A DNA stretch of 64,000 nt, from NCBI RefSeq assembly GCF_017876625.1, contig NZ_JAGIOH010000001.1, forward strand, positions 7,151,501 to 7,215,500. The letters are read 5' to 3'. The stretch comes from Streptomyces syringium (GTDB lineage: Bacteria; Actinomycetota; Actinomycetes; Streptomycetales; Streptomycetaceae). Shown one piece after another: positions 32,601 to 39,800 of this stretch (the first letter of the stretch is position 1; each line of letters starts with the position of its first letter). The position numbers and the translations under genes were made by a program. The notes beneath the pieces were generated by a model. It did not search any database. It was not told the DNA's origin and was given only the letters and a program-made list of their open reading frames with translations.

Positions 32601-33856
32601 TCGCCGAGAAGGGCGTACGACACCTGTTGCTGGCAGGCCCGAGCGGGCCGCAGACGCCCGGGGCGGCGGAACTGGCGGCGGAGCTGACGGCCGCCGGAGC
32701 CACGGTCACCGTCGCCGCCTGCGACCTCGCGGACCGCGCCGACCTGGCCGCGCTGCTCGCGTCGGTCCCCGCGGGGCACCCGCTGACAGCGGTCGTGCAC
32801 ACCGCCGGTGTCCACGACGACGGTGCGCTCGCCTCGCTGACCCCCGAGCGACTGGCCGAAGCGCTCCGGCCGAAGGCGGACGCGGCGTGGCACCTGCACG
32901 AGGCGACGCGCGAGATGGACCTGTCGGCGTTCGTCCTGTGCTCCTCCGTCTCGGGCGTGCTGGGCAGCCCGGAGCGGGCCGGCTCCTCCGCGGCCGACGC
33001 GTTCCTGGACGCCCTGGCCCAGTACCGCAGGAACCTGGGCCTCGCGGGAACGTCCGTGGCGTGGGGCCCCTGGGCTCGAGGCAGCGGCACGTCACCTGCC
33101 CTGCCCGCGGACACGGAGCGGACGGACCGTTTCGGAATGCCGCCGCTGACGCTCGAACAGGGCCTGGCGCTCTTCGGGACGGCATGCGATCTGGACGAGC
33201 CTCTGGTGGTCTCCCTAGGGCTGACGGCTGAGGGGACCGCTCGATCGGCCGGTGAGATACCGTCGATCCTCCGAGGGCTGGTACGAACCCGTCGCCGCAC
33301 CGCGGCATCCGCAGGACGGTCGGCCGGCCTGCTCCAGCGCTTGGAAGGGGTGCGCGAGAACGAGCGGGCACAACTGCTGACGGAGCTGGTGCGGACCGAG
33401 GTCGCCGCCGTGCTGGGACACCCCGCACCGGACACGATCGTGGCCGACCAGGAGTTCCGTCGGCTGGGCTTCGACTCCCTGACGGCGGTGGAGCTGCGCG
33501 ACCGGCTGAACACCGCGACGGGGTTGAAGCTGCCCACCACTTTGGTGTTCGACCACCCCACTCCGCTGGCTGTCTCCGAGTACCTCGCGACGGCCCTGCT
33601 GGGCGACTCCACCCCGGCCACCGCACTGTCCCCGCTGGCCGAACTCGACCGGCTCGAAGCGGCACTGTCGGCGGGCGACCCCGACGAGGTCACGAAGTCC
33701 GGAGTCGCGGTACGGCTACGGCAGTTGCTGGCCCGGCTGACGGAAACCGGCACGGAGACCGGGGGACTCGCGGTGACGGAACGCATCGAGGCGGCGAGTA
33801 CCGACGAGGTGTTCGCCTTCATTGACAACGAGCTCGGCCGGATGAATGACCGCTGA
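17681..33856 (+). CDS. nysJ: Polyene modular PKS, nysJ-like, modules 15-17
   Basis: Three-module type I PKS of 5,391 residues. Start ATG at 17681 is preceded by GACGGAG and followed by a charged N-terminal coiled coil (residues 1-34) typical of docking domains. Module 15 is KS(Cys207)-AT(Ser655)-DH(His957, Asp1121)-ER(about 1405-1710)-KR(Tyr1869)-ACP(Ser2038). Module 16 is KS(Cys2264)-AT(Ser2698)-KR(Tyr3373)-ACP(Ser3539). Module 17 is KS(Cys3768)-AT(Ser4202)-DH-KR-ACP(Ser5266), with both DH and KR degenerate. All ATs are malonyl-type (GHSIG, HAFH). The C-terminal 80 residues are a helical docking tail. The DH-ER-KR set in the first module matches nystatin (C8-C9 saturated); in amphotericin it is in the second module of the equivalent gene. 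A 36-bp gap separates it from the module 18 gene. Confidence 0.94.
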   Translation: MNSTNEKVVEALRAAMKEAERLRRQNRQLVTAATEPIAIVSMSCRYPGAVASPEDLWQLVASGTDAISGFPTDRGWDLEALHTSEVDDRGTSVSQRGGFLGSVADFDPGFFGISPREAVTIDPQQRLLLETGWEAFERAGIDAHGLRGSKTGVFVGTNGQDYAYLTVRSLDDATGDVGTGIAASAASGRLSYALGLEGPAVTVDTACSSSLVALHLAVQSLRNADCSLALVGGVNVMSTPGSLVEFSRQGGLARDGRCKAFADSADGTGWSEGVGVLLLERLSDAQRNGHPVLAVVRGSAVNQDGASNGFTAPNGPAQQRVIRQALERAGLSPADVDAVEAHGTGTPLGDPIEAQSLLATYGQGRERPLLLGTIKSNIGHSQAAAGVAGVIKMVMAMRHGVLPKTLHADTPSSHVDWSAGDVSLLTEARDWPEADHPRRAGVSSFGVSGTNAHVIIEQAPADTTPAAREEPVRRPGAVPWVLSGRTAEALRDQAAALLSRLETETRPAALDVALSLATSRAAFEHRLAVVADDGDGLRAALAAWAANGTAPGAVEGLAAGRAKSAVLFSGQGSQRLGMGRELYGSFPVFTEALDAVLAELDPLLDRPLRDVMWGDDAAALDETGFTQPALFAIEVALYRLVESWGVTPDFVAGHSIGEIAAAHVAGVFSLVDACRLVAARGRLMQALPSGGAMVAVQATEEEVLPLLTDGVSIAAVNGPSSVVVAGEEAAVLGLAGRLAADGRKTSRLSVSHAFHSPLMEPMLDDFRTVVTGLAFTEPAIPVVSTLTGALAEIGELCAPEYWVRHAREAVRFADGVRALAAEGVGTYLELGPDGVLSAMAQESAPAGTPTVPVLRKDRPEETTAVTALARLHTAGVRVDWQAFFAGTGARRVDLPTYAFQHERFWPQASMSAGDAAGLGLTPAKHPLLGATMVMAGSDELVLTGTLSLRTHPWLGDHVVSGMVFFPGTGFLELAIRAADEVGCASVEDLTIVAPLILPERGTTQVQIHVGGADEDGRREVRFHSRPADAPDQDWSLHATGMLAKDERTLHFDGAQWPPHGADTVDLDGLYERYAETGLDYGPVFRGLRAVWRRGEELFAEVALDQRVKDADAFGVHPALLDAVLHSTVFASADGDQRGLLPFSWSGVSLHASGASVLRVRITSCGPDAVELIAVDAEGAPVVSVTSLTLRSASPQAAAAHTRRDEMNSLFRLDWVPQTVPGNTDHTGWAVLGDDTLALADALKSAGVTALHAATLTELDPTADTVVVPVTGDPTCVPESAHELTHRVLRLLQEWQADERFASSRLLIVTRGAVATGDESVTDVAAAPVWGLVRSAQAENPGRLLLADLDDSADSAALLPALPGLLEADEPQAVVRAGTLRVGRLARLASAGALVPPAGTPWRLGSAAKGSLDGLALIPCPEVLAPLTGRQVRVDVRAAGVNFRDVLNALGMYPGEAGLFGSEAAGVVTETGPDVTGLRPGDHVMGMLFGGFGPLGIVDERLLTPVPDAWSWETAASVPLVFLTAYYAMVDLAGLRPGEKVLVHAGAGGVGMATVQLARHLGAEVFATASEGKWDVLRALGVADDHIASSRTTDFEHAFAAVAGDGGIDVVLNALSGEFVDASLRLLAPGGRFLEMGKTDIRDADTLPGVDYRSFDLGFADPDRIRQMLTELVDLFDRGALRPLPMKTWDVRRAKDAFRYMSLAKHVGKIVLTNPPAWDPDGTVLITGGTGGLAAELARHLVTERSVRHLLLVSRRGPDAPGAVELREELTAHGAEVSVVASDIADRAAVAGLLAGIPAEHPLTAVVHTAGVLDDGVIASLTPERLAAVLRPKVDAAWHLHELTRDLDLAAFVLYSSTAGVMGSPGQGNYAAGNTFLDALAHHRHSQGLPATSLAWGAWEQGAGMTSTLDDRDVRRISGGGMPPLPVELGLALFDAATTTDEALVVPLPIGSGSGALPSADGLPAVLRGLVTTGRRSVASSAARASRKDLAQQLAGLGDEERLRFLVDLVRAEAAVVLAHPSPEAIAAEQEFRRLGFDSLTAIELRNRLSTTTGIALSATLVFDYPTPTRLAEYLRDELVGADTEATGGSPAPKAAATDEPIAIVGMSCRFPGGVDSPEALWHLIASGGDAISGFPDDRDWDQHGIGGGDLTGAGGFLRGAADFDAGFFGISPREALAMDPQQRLLLEVSWEAVERSGLDPAALRGSRTGVFVGVSGQDYSTLIMRSKDDVEGHATTGLAVSVASGRLSYTLGLEGPAVSVDTACSSSLVSLHLAAQALRSGECSLALAGGVTVMSTAMGFAGFSRMGGLAHDGRCRAFSDDANGTGWSEGVGMLVVERLSDAQANGHRILAVVRGSAVNQDGASNGLTAPNGPSQQRVIREALASGGLSPADVDAVEAHGTGTPLGDPIEAQALLATYGRDRDAERPLWLGSVKSNLGHTQAAAGVAGVIKMVMAMRHGVLPRTLHVSEPSSHVEWSAGSVELLREQTAWPEGRVRRAGVSSFGISGTNAHVIVEQAPRTTAPATRPEVVPGVVPWVVSAKSEAALDAQLDRMRSFAADGTNDAGPVDVGFSLATARSAFEHRAVLLSSADGVVEAARGVAAVDRPLAVLFSGQGAQRLGMGRELYERFPVFAEALDVVLAELEPLVEGSLREVMWGDDAALLNETGWTQPALFAVEVALFRLVRSWGVKPDFLAGHSIGEVTAAHVAGVFSLADACRLVAARGRLMQALPAGGAMVAVQATEAEVLPLLTDEVSVAAVNGPSSVVIAGEESTVLEIAGRLAAEGRKTSRLSVSHAFHSPLMEPMLEDFRAVVDGLSFTAPSVPVVSNLTGQVATPEELCSPEYWVRHVREAVRFADGIRTLVAEGVGTFLELGPDGVLSAMAAESVGEETVTVPVLRKDRPEETAAVTALARLHTQGVPVDWEAFFAGTAARRVDLPTYAFQRERYWPRLADAAVVATGTDAVDAEFWAAVEREDIASLASSLEIDGDSLEAVLPALTSWRTRRRVQSAVDSWRYHEAWRPLTGVSSAAPSGTWLVITPAGTTDDAWVDAAVAALGPDAVRLHVDGQDRGRLAEELAELSGQGAEFTGVVSLLALDGTSGATGVPAGLIGTTVLIQALNDARIAAPLWAVTRGAVSVGRSDGLPSLVQSAVWGLGRVAALEYPGHWGGLVDLPETLDERSARRFAAVLAGVDGEDQVAVRASGAFGRRLVPAPSGEHDKRWEPSGTVLITGGTGALGAHVARWLARHGARHLLLLSRSGLRAPGAPELRDELTALGAQVTVTACDASDRAGLTAVLAAVPEEFPLTGVVHASGTLDDGVLDGLTEERFEAVFRSKVAPALLLDELTRELDLSVFALFSSIAGAVGNPGQANYAAANVVLDTLAERRRAAGLPATSIAWGAWAGDGMADRADVRTGGAVLDPESAITALSRAVAEPAASVVLADLRQPRVLEALLSLRPSALLDELPEALRAAEAVREARRDSESAVSGLRQQLTNATGAERLALVLSMVRTRAAAVLGHAGAEAISGDKAFRDFGFDSLTAVELRNQLMGATGLPLPTSLVFDYPTPRALAEHLVAELVDERADSDAPVATPAAPTDDPIVIVGMACRFPGGVYSPQELWELLVDGRDGIAGFPSDRGWDLDLLAGGGQGASATGKGGFLYDAAEFDADFFGISPREAVAMDPQQRLLLEVSWEAFEHVGIDPATLRGSRTGVFVGTNGQDYANLVLKARDDVEGHAGTGLAASVISGRLSYTFGFEGPAVTVDTACSSSLVSLHWAAQALRGGECSLALAGGVTLMATSTSFAGFSRQGGLSPDGQVKAFSDDADGTAWSEGIGMLVVERLSDARRNGHPVLAVVRGSAVNQDGASNGLTAPNGPSQQRVIRQALAGGGLSPADVDAVEAHGTGTKLGDPIEAQALLATYGRDRDAERPLWLGSVKSNLGHTQAAAGVAGIIKMVMAMRHGVLPRTLHVSEPSSHVDWSAGSVELLTEQTAWPESGRARRAGVSSFGISGTNAHVVLEQAPLAEPPVTQGPVAVPGVVPWVVSGRTEAALDAQLENLRSYAADGTTASSLDVGYSLAAGRSVFEHRAVLLSSGDGIVEAARGALADRRPAVLFSGQGAQRLGMGRELYERFPVFAEALDAVFAELDLSLDRPLREVMWGEDAGLLNETGYTQPALFAVEVALFRLVASLGITPEYVAGHSIGEVAAAHVAGVFPLPDACRLVAARSRLMQALPAGGAMVAVQAPEEEVLPLLTDEVSVAAVNGPSSVVVSGAEDAVLELAAKLAAEGRKTHRLPVSHAFHSPLMEPMLADFHAVVSGLSFHAPSVPVVSNLTGRLATSEELCSPEYWVRHVRETVRFAEGVRTLAGEGANVLLELGPDGVLSAMAAESVPEGTMTVPVLRKDRPEETAAVTALARLHVQGVPVDWTAYFAGTGARRVELPTYAFQRERYWPRVSAAVGDVSGLGLTSAGHPMLGAAVIMAGSDEVVLTGRLSLATHPWLADHRVGGAVSLPGAGFAELAVRAGDQVGCDRVDTLTLLAPLTLPEQGAVRLQVRIGTPDDEGRRPLGVYSCPEGTTGAPWTRHAEGTLTDGAEDAAAGFDATTWPPEGAEQVDLDGHYEESAEDGVAHGPVFQCLSAVWRRGTDVFAEAALPEQVTDAAAFAVHPALLEAVAQAAGFAMPEETQGRLVAASFSGLSVHAGAASSVRVRLTATGADAVSLAAVDIEGAPVLSATSMVLRPAQVGETAAAAAEGVATLRIEWPDAPHTHDPVADGGRWAVVGADPFGLVDALESDGERSVRRVDSFAQLFDGEGAVPGTVMVPVVSAGGTEALPASVRAVSARVLALLQEWSADLRLSASRLVFVTRGAVAVGDGDVTDPAAAAVWGLVRSAQAQSPGGFLLADLDDVLVPSLVPALLARDEDQLAVRDKAVRVARLVRVPQEVVPDARAWDPDGTVLIADGTGGLGGELARHLVAEKGVRHLLLAGPSGPQTPGAAELAAELTAAGATVTVAACDLADRADLAALLASVPAGHPLTAVVHTAGVHDDGALASLTPERLAEALRPKADAAWHLHEATREMDLSAFVLCSSVSGVLGSPERAGSSAADAFLDALAQYRRNLGLAGTSVAWGPWARGSGTSPALPADTERTDRFGMPPLTLEQGLALFGTACDLDEPLVVSLGLTAEGTARSAGEIPSILRGLVRTRRRTAASAGRSAGLLQRLEGVRENERAQLLTELVRTEVAAVLGHPAPDTIVADQEFRRLGFDSLTAVELRDRLNTATGLKLPTTLVFDHPTPLAVSEYLATALLGDSTPATALSPLAELDRLEAALSAGDPDEVTKSGVAVRLRQLLARLTETGTETGGLAVTERIEAASTDEVFAFIDNELGRMNDR
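17780..23920 (+). other. PKS module 15 KS-AT(malonyl)-DH-ER-KR-ACP, fully reducing
   Basis: The DH has the HxxxGxxxxP motif (HVVSGMVFFP, His codon 20549-20551), Asp at 21041-21043 in LLDAVLH, and YGPVF. ER has VNFRD and the NADPH motif HAGAGGVGMA (about 22299-22330). KR has Tyr at 23285-23287 and the LDD motif. Everything looks active, so a saturated C8-C9 unit is predicted, as in nystatin. The AT of this module carries a 608-bp segment almost identical to AT3 (see repeats). Confidence 0.92.
19383..19990 (+). repeat. 608-bp AT repeat, module 15 copy
   Basis: Matches 60301-60908 at a constant offset of 40,918. From 19436 to 19990 I find only two single-base differences. It covers the AT from its first motif past HAFH. 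The flanks diverge sharply at the 3' end. Confidence 0.88.
23955..28430 (+). other. PKS module 16 KS-AT(malonyl)-KR-ACP
   Basis: KS Cys at 24470-24472, AT Ser at 25772-25774, HAFH at about 26066, KR Tyr at 27797-27799 with an LDD motif (TLDDG), ACP Ser at 28295-28297. All catalytic residues are present, so a hydroxyl at C7 is predicted. Codon use in the AT (about 25420-26350) is richer in T- and G-ending codons than in the flanking KS start and KR. Confidence 0.9.
28465..33600 (+). other. PKS module 17 KS-AT(malonyl)-inactive DH-inactive KR-ACP
   Basis: KS Cys at 28982-28984 and AT Ser at 30284-30286 look active. The DH keeps its His (HRVGGAVSLP, 31190-31192), but the catalytic Asp is Glu (LLEAVAQ, 31688-31690) and YGP is HGP (31565-31567). 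KR has lost the nucleotide motif (ADGTGGLG in place of TGGTGGLG, about 32555). Catalytic Tyr is Ser (32984-32986) and Asn is Asp (32996-32998), in AGSSAADA. By analogy with nystatin this module should give a C5 hydroxyl; here a C5 ketone is predicted. Confidence 0.88.
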
Positions 33857-33892
33857 GCCCCGGTCGATTTTTACAAGGAAGGTTCCCTGAGG

Positions 33893-36800
33893 ATGCCGGA
33901 CGACAAGAAACTCGTCGACTACCTGAAGTGGGTCACCGCCGATCTCCACGAGACCCGGCAGCGCCTGCGGGAGGTCGAATCCGGCCGGCACGAGCCGGTG
34001 GCGATCGTGGGAATGGCCTGCCGGCTGCCTGGCGAAGTCCGCTCCCCGGAGGAACTGTGGGATCTGGTCGCCTCCGGTGGCGACGCGATCAGCGGCTTCC
34101 CGACCGACCGCGGCTGGGACCTGGATGTGCTGGCCGCCGACGGACAGGGCGGCAGCGCGACGCTCGAGAGCGGATTCCTGCACGACCTCGCGGACTTCGA
34201 CCCGGGGTTCTTCGGGATCTCGCCGCGCGAGGCGGTGGCGATGGACCCCCAGCAGCGCCTGCTGCTGGAGGTGTCCTGGGAGGCGATGGAACGCGCGGGA
34301 ATCGACCCGGTCTCGCTGCGGGGCACCAGGACCGGTGTCTTCGTGGGCACCAGCGACCAGGACTACGTCCACCTGGTGCTGGCATCGCAGGACGACATGG
34401 GCGGCTACGCCGGTACCGGTCTGGCGGCGAGCGTCCTGTCGGGCAGGCTGTCCTTCACCCTCGGGCTCGAAGGACCCGCGGTGACCGTGGACACGGCCTG
34501 CTCCTCGTCGCTGGTCTCGCTGCACCTCGCGGCGCAGGCGCTGCGCAACGGTGAGTGCTCGCTGGCACTTGCCGGTGGCGCGACGGTGATGGCGACCTCC
34601 GCGAACTTCGCCGGCTTCAGCCAGCAGGGCGGCCTCGCACCCGACGGGCGCTGCAAGTCCTTCTCCGACGCCGCGAACGGCACGGCCTGGTCGGAAGGGG
34701 CCGGCATGCTGCTGGTGGAGCGGCTCTCCGACGCCCGGCGCAACGGCCACCCGGTCCTCGCGGTGCTGCGCGGCAGCGCCGTGAACCAGGACGGCGCGTC
34801 GAACGGTCTGACGGCTCCGAACGGCCCCTCCCAGCAGCGGGTGATCCGCCAGGCCCTGGCCAGCGGCGGGCTGTCCCCGGCCGACGTGGACGCGGTCGAG
34901 GCCCACGGCACGGGCACCACACTGGGTGACCCGATCGAGGCGCAGGCACTCCTGACCACCTACGGCCAGGACCGGGAGCGTCCGCTGCTGCTGGGCTCGC
35001 TGAAGTCGAACATCGGCCACACGCAGGCCGCCGCCGGCGTCGCCGGTGTGATCAAGACGGTCATGGCGATACGGCACGGGGTGCTGCCCCGCAGTCTGCA
35101 CCTGGACACGCCGTCCTCGCACGTGGACTGGGACGCCGGTGCGGTGGAGCTGCTGACGGACAGCAGGGAGTGGCCGGAGACGGGCCGTGCGCGACGTGCC
35201 GGTGTGTCGTCGTTCGGCATCAGCGGCACGAACGCGCACGTGATCCTCGAGCAGGCCCCGCCGGCCGAGGACACCGGAATCGACGGCGCCCTGCAGCCCG
35301 GTGTGGTGCCGTGGACCCTGTCGGGCAAGTCCCCCGAGGCGCTGCGCGGGCAGGCGGACCGGCTGCTGTCGTGGCTCGAAGCGCACCCCGGGGCACGGCC
35401 CGCGGACATCGGCTTCTCGCTCGCGACGGGCCGGACGGCCTTCGAGCACCGGGCCGTCGTACCGGCCGCCGGCCTCGCGGAGGCGGTGGACGCCGTGACG
35501 GCACTGGCCGCCGGTGAGCCGACGGCCGCGGTGGTCCACGGCGTGGTCTCGGGTGGGAAGCTCGCGTTCCTGTTCTCCGGGCAGGGCAGCCAGCGGATCG
35601 GCATGGGCCGGGAGCTCTACGAGCGCTTCCCCGTCTTCGCCGAGGCCTTGGACGCCGTTCTCGCCCGGCTGGACCCGGCGCTGGAGCGACCGCTGCGGGA
35701 GGTGATGTGGGCCGACGACCCGGAGCCGCTGAACCGGACCGGCTTCACCCAGCCCGCCCTGTTCGCGGTCGAGGTGGCGCTGTTCCGGCTGCTGGAATCG
35801 TGGGGCGTCACCCCCGACTTCGTGGCGGGCCACTCCATCGGCGAGGTCGTGGCCGCCCACGTGGCGGGGGTGTTCTCGCTGGAGGACGCCTGCCGGCTGG
35901 TGGCGGCCCGCGCGGGGCTGATGCAGGCGCTGCCGGCGGGCGGGGCAATGGTGGCACTGCAGGCCTCCGAGGAGGAGGTCCTGCCGCTGCTGACCGAGAA
36001 GCTGTCGATCGCCGCGGTCAACGGCCCCTCGTCCGTGGTGATCTCCGGCGACGAGGACGCGGCACTGGAGGTCGCGGCCCGGCTGTCGGCCCAGGGCCGC
36101 AAGACGTCCCGGCTGTCGATCAGCATCGCGTCCCACTCACCGCTGATGGACGCGGTGCTGGACGACTTCCGCACCGTCGTGCGGGGCCTGTCGCCCAAGG
36201 CACCGGCCATTCCCGTGGTCTCCCACCTCACCGGCGACGTGGCGGTGGCCGAGGAGCTGTGCTCGGCCGACTACTGGGTGCGGCACGTACGCGAGGCGGT
36301 GCGTTTCGCCGACGGCACGCGGACGCTCCTCAAGCAGGGCGTGACCACCTTCGTCGAACTGGGCCCGGACGCCGTGCTGTCGGCCCTGGCCCAGGAGACG
36401 CTGGCGGACGAGGCGGTGGCCGTCGTACCCGTGCTGCGTAGGAACCGCCCCGAGGAACTCACGACCGTCACCGCCCTGGCCGAGCTGCACGCCGGCGGTG
36501 TCACGGTGGACTGGGACGCGTTCTTCCGGGGCACGGACGTCCGTCGCGTGGACCTGCCGACGTACGCGTTCCAGCGCGAGCGGTTCTGGCCGACGGTCTC
36601 GGCGCGTGGCGGTGACGCCGCGGGGCTCGGGCTGATACCCGCCGAGCATCCGCTGCTGGGCGCGGCGATGTCCGTGGCGGGCTCCGACGAGCTGGTCCTG
36701 ACCGGCACGCTGTCGGTGGCCACGCACCCCTGGCTGGCCGACCACCGGGTCATGGGCCGGATCACCCTGCCCGGGACGGCGTTCGTCGAACTGGCCGTCC

Positions 36801-39800
36801 GGGCCGGGGACCAGGCGGGCTGCGACCGGGTGGCGGAGCTGACCCTGGACGCCCCGCTGGTCCTCGCCGAGCGGGGCGCGGTCTCGGTCCAGGTCCGCGT
36901 CGGCGGGGCGGACGGGCCCGGCCGGCGTGCGGTCACCGTCCACTCCCGGCCCACGGACGCCGTGGACGGGGACTGGACATCGCACGCCCACGGTGTGCTC
37001 GTCGCCTCCGAGCCGACGGGCGGGACCGAGGGGGCCGACGGGTTCGAGGACGGTGTGTGGCCCCCCACGGGGGCGCAGCCGGTCGACCTCGCCGACCTGT
37101 ATCCGCGACTCGACCGGGCCGGACTGGCCTACGGACCGGTGTTCCAGGGGCTGCGGGCCGCCTGGCGCCGTGACGGGGAGTGGTTCGCGGAAGTGACGCT
37201 TCCTCGCGAGGCGGCGTCCACCGGGGCGTTCGCGATGCACCCGGCGCTGCTGGACGGTGTCGTCCGGGCCGCCGGCCTGCTGGCCGCCGGTGACACCGAC
37301 GGTGGGGTCGTGGCCGGCGCGTGGGGCGGGCTCACCCTGCACGCCTCCGGTGCCTCGGCGCTTCGCGTCAGACTGACCGCCACCGACGGGGACTCCCTGT
37401 CGTTCACCGCCGTCGACACCTCGGGTGCCCCGGTGATCTCGGCGGAGTCGCTGACGTTGCGTCCGCTGACCGGCGACCAGCGGGTGGCGGTCACGGCGAC
37501 CGGCGGCCAGGCGTCGCTGTTCGGTGTCGAGTGGGCCGAGGTCCCGGCGGGTGCCGCGGCCGCGGCGGGCACGCGCTGGGCCGTCGTCGGTGCCGATGAA
37601 CTCGACCTCGCCTACGCGATGCACCGGGCCGACGAGTCCATCACCGGGTACGGGGACACCCTGACCGGGGCGGTCGGCGACAACGGCGTCGCACCGGACG
37701 TCTTCCTGGTGCCCGTCGTGAGTGACGCGGCGGACGCCGGGCCCGCGTCGGTGCGCGCGTTGACGACCTGGGTGCTGGGTCTGCTGCAGGAATGGCTGGC
37801 GGACGAGCGGCTGGCGAACTCGCGGCTCGTGTTCGTGACCCGGGGCGCCATCGCCCTCGACGGCGAGGACGTCCAGGACCTGGCCGCGGCCGCGGTATGG
37901 GGCCTGGTGCGCTCCGCCCAGACCGAGAACCCCGGCAGCTTCCTGCTGGTGGACCTGGACGACGCGTTCGTCTCGGCCGCGGAGCTGCCCGGCCTGATCA
38001 CCCTGGACGAGCAGCAACTGGTGGTGCGTGCGAACACGGTCCGCGCGGCCCGCATGACACGGTTGCCCGGGAACCCGGCAGGGCCGGTGGACGCCGGCGG
38101 GCCGTGGTCCGGTCACGGGACGGTGCTGATCACCGGTGGTACGGGTGGCCTCGGCAGCGGCCTGGCACGTCACCTGGCGGCCGAACACGGGGTGAAGCGA
38201 CTGCTGTTGGCCAGCCGTCGCGGCGAAGCGGCGCCGGGCGTCGCGGAACTGCGGGCGGAGCTGGCTGCCCTGGGCGCCGAGGTCTCGGTCGCCGCGTGCG
38301 ACGTGGCCGACCGGGACGCGGTGTCCGCGCTGGTGGCGGCCGTACCGGCCGAGCATCCGCTCACGGCCGTGGTGCACACCGCCGGTGTCCTGGACGACGC
38401 GATGCTGGGGTCGTTGACGCCCGAGCTGATGGAGCGGGTGCTGCGGCCGAAGGTGGACGCGGCCTGGCACCTGCACGAGGCGACGCGCGGACTGGATCTC
38501 TCGGCGTTCGTGCTGTACTCGTCCGTCTCCGGTGTGCTGGGCGCCCCGGGACAGGGCAACTACGCCGCGGCCAACGCGTTCCTGGACGCACTGGTCCGGC
38601 ACCGCAGGGGGCTGGGCCTGCCCGGCACCTCGCTGGCCTGGGGCCCCTGGGCCGAGGGCAGTGGAATGACCGGCTCCCTGGACACATCGGACATGGAGCG
38701 GATGTCCCGGTCCGGTATGCCGCCGCTGTCCATGGAACAGGGCCTGGCCCTGTTCGACGCCGCGATCGGCCGGGCGGAAACGCCCGTCGTCCCGGCCCGT
38801 GTCAACATCGCGGGACTCCAGGTGCAGCAGGCGCTGCCGGCCCTGTGGCGGGACCTGGTCCCGGCCGCGCGCCGGACGGCCACGGCGGGGGACAGGTCCG
38901 CCGTCACCCTGCGGGAGCGGCTGCGCGGGCTCGAAACCGCGGCGCAGGCGAGCCTCTTCATGGAGGTGGTGACGGGGTACGCCGCCGGTCTGCTCGGCCA
39001 CCGGGACGCGAGCGCGATCAACCCCGAGCGCCGCTTCCTCGAACTCGGTTTCGACTCCCTGGCCTCCGTCGGACTCCGCAACCAGCTCGCCGACGTGCTC
39101 GGCATGCGACTGCCGTCCTCGGTGGTGTTCGACAACGAGACGCCCGTCAAGCTCGCCGCGTGGCTGCACACCGAGTTCGTGAACCAACACGACCCGAAGG
39201 CCGCGCCCACGGCGGCCGGTGGCGTGCGAACGGCCCATCACGCGGACGACACGGTGGAAGGACTGTTCTTCAACGCGGCGAAGGCCGGCAAACTGGTCGA
39301 GGCCATGCGCCTGCTGAGGGCGGTCGCCAACACCCGGCCCACCTTCGAGAGCCCGGCCGAGCTGGAGGAGCTGTCCGCTCCGGTCACCCTGGCCGAGGGA
39401 CCGAGCAGCCCCCGCCTGGTCTTCGTCAGCGCACCGGGAGCCACCGGGGGCGTGCACCAGTACGCCCGCATCGCGGCGCACTTCCGGGGCAAGCGGCATG
39501 TCTCCGCGCTCCCGCTCATGGGATTCGCTCCGGGCGAACCGTTGCCCGCCACCAGTGAGGCCGCGGGCAGGATCGTCGCGGAGAGTGTCCTGCACGCCAG
39601 TGACGGCGAACCGTTCGTCCTGATCGGCCACTCCTCCGGCGGCTCGCTCGCCTACCAGGCCGCGGGTGTGCTGGAGGAGACGTGGGGGGTCCGCCCCGAG
39701 GCGGTCGTCCTGCTGGACACCCCGAGCGTGCGCTACGAGCAGGGCGAAGGAAACGACCTCGACCGGACCATGCGCTTCTACCTGGCCGACGTCGACTCCC

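Noticed and set aside
20420..33600. Reading the gene as amphotericin-like (AmphJ)
   Set aside because: The ER lies in the first module of the protein (module 15), not the second as in amphotericin, so the nystatin scheme fits better.
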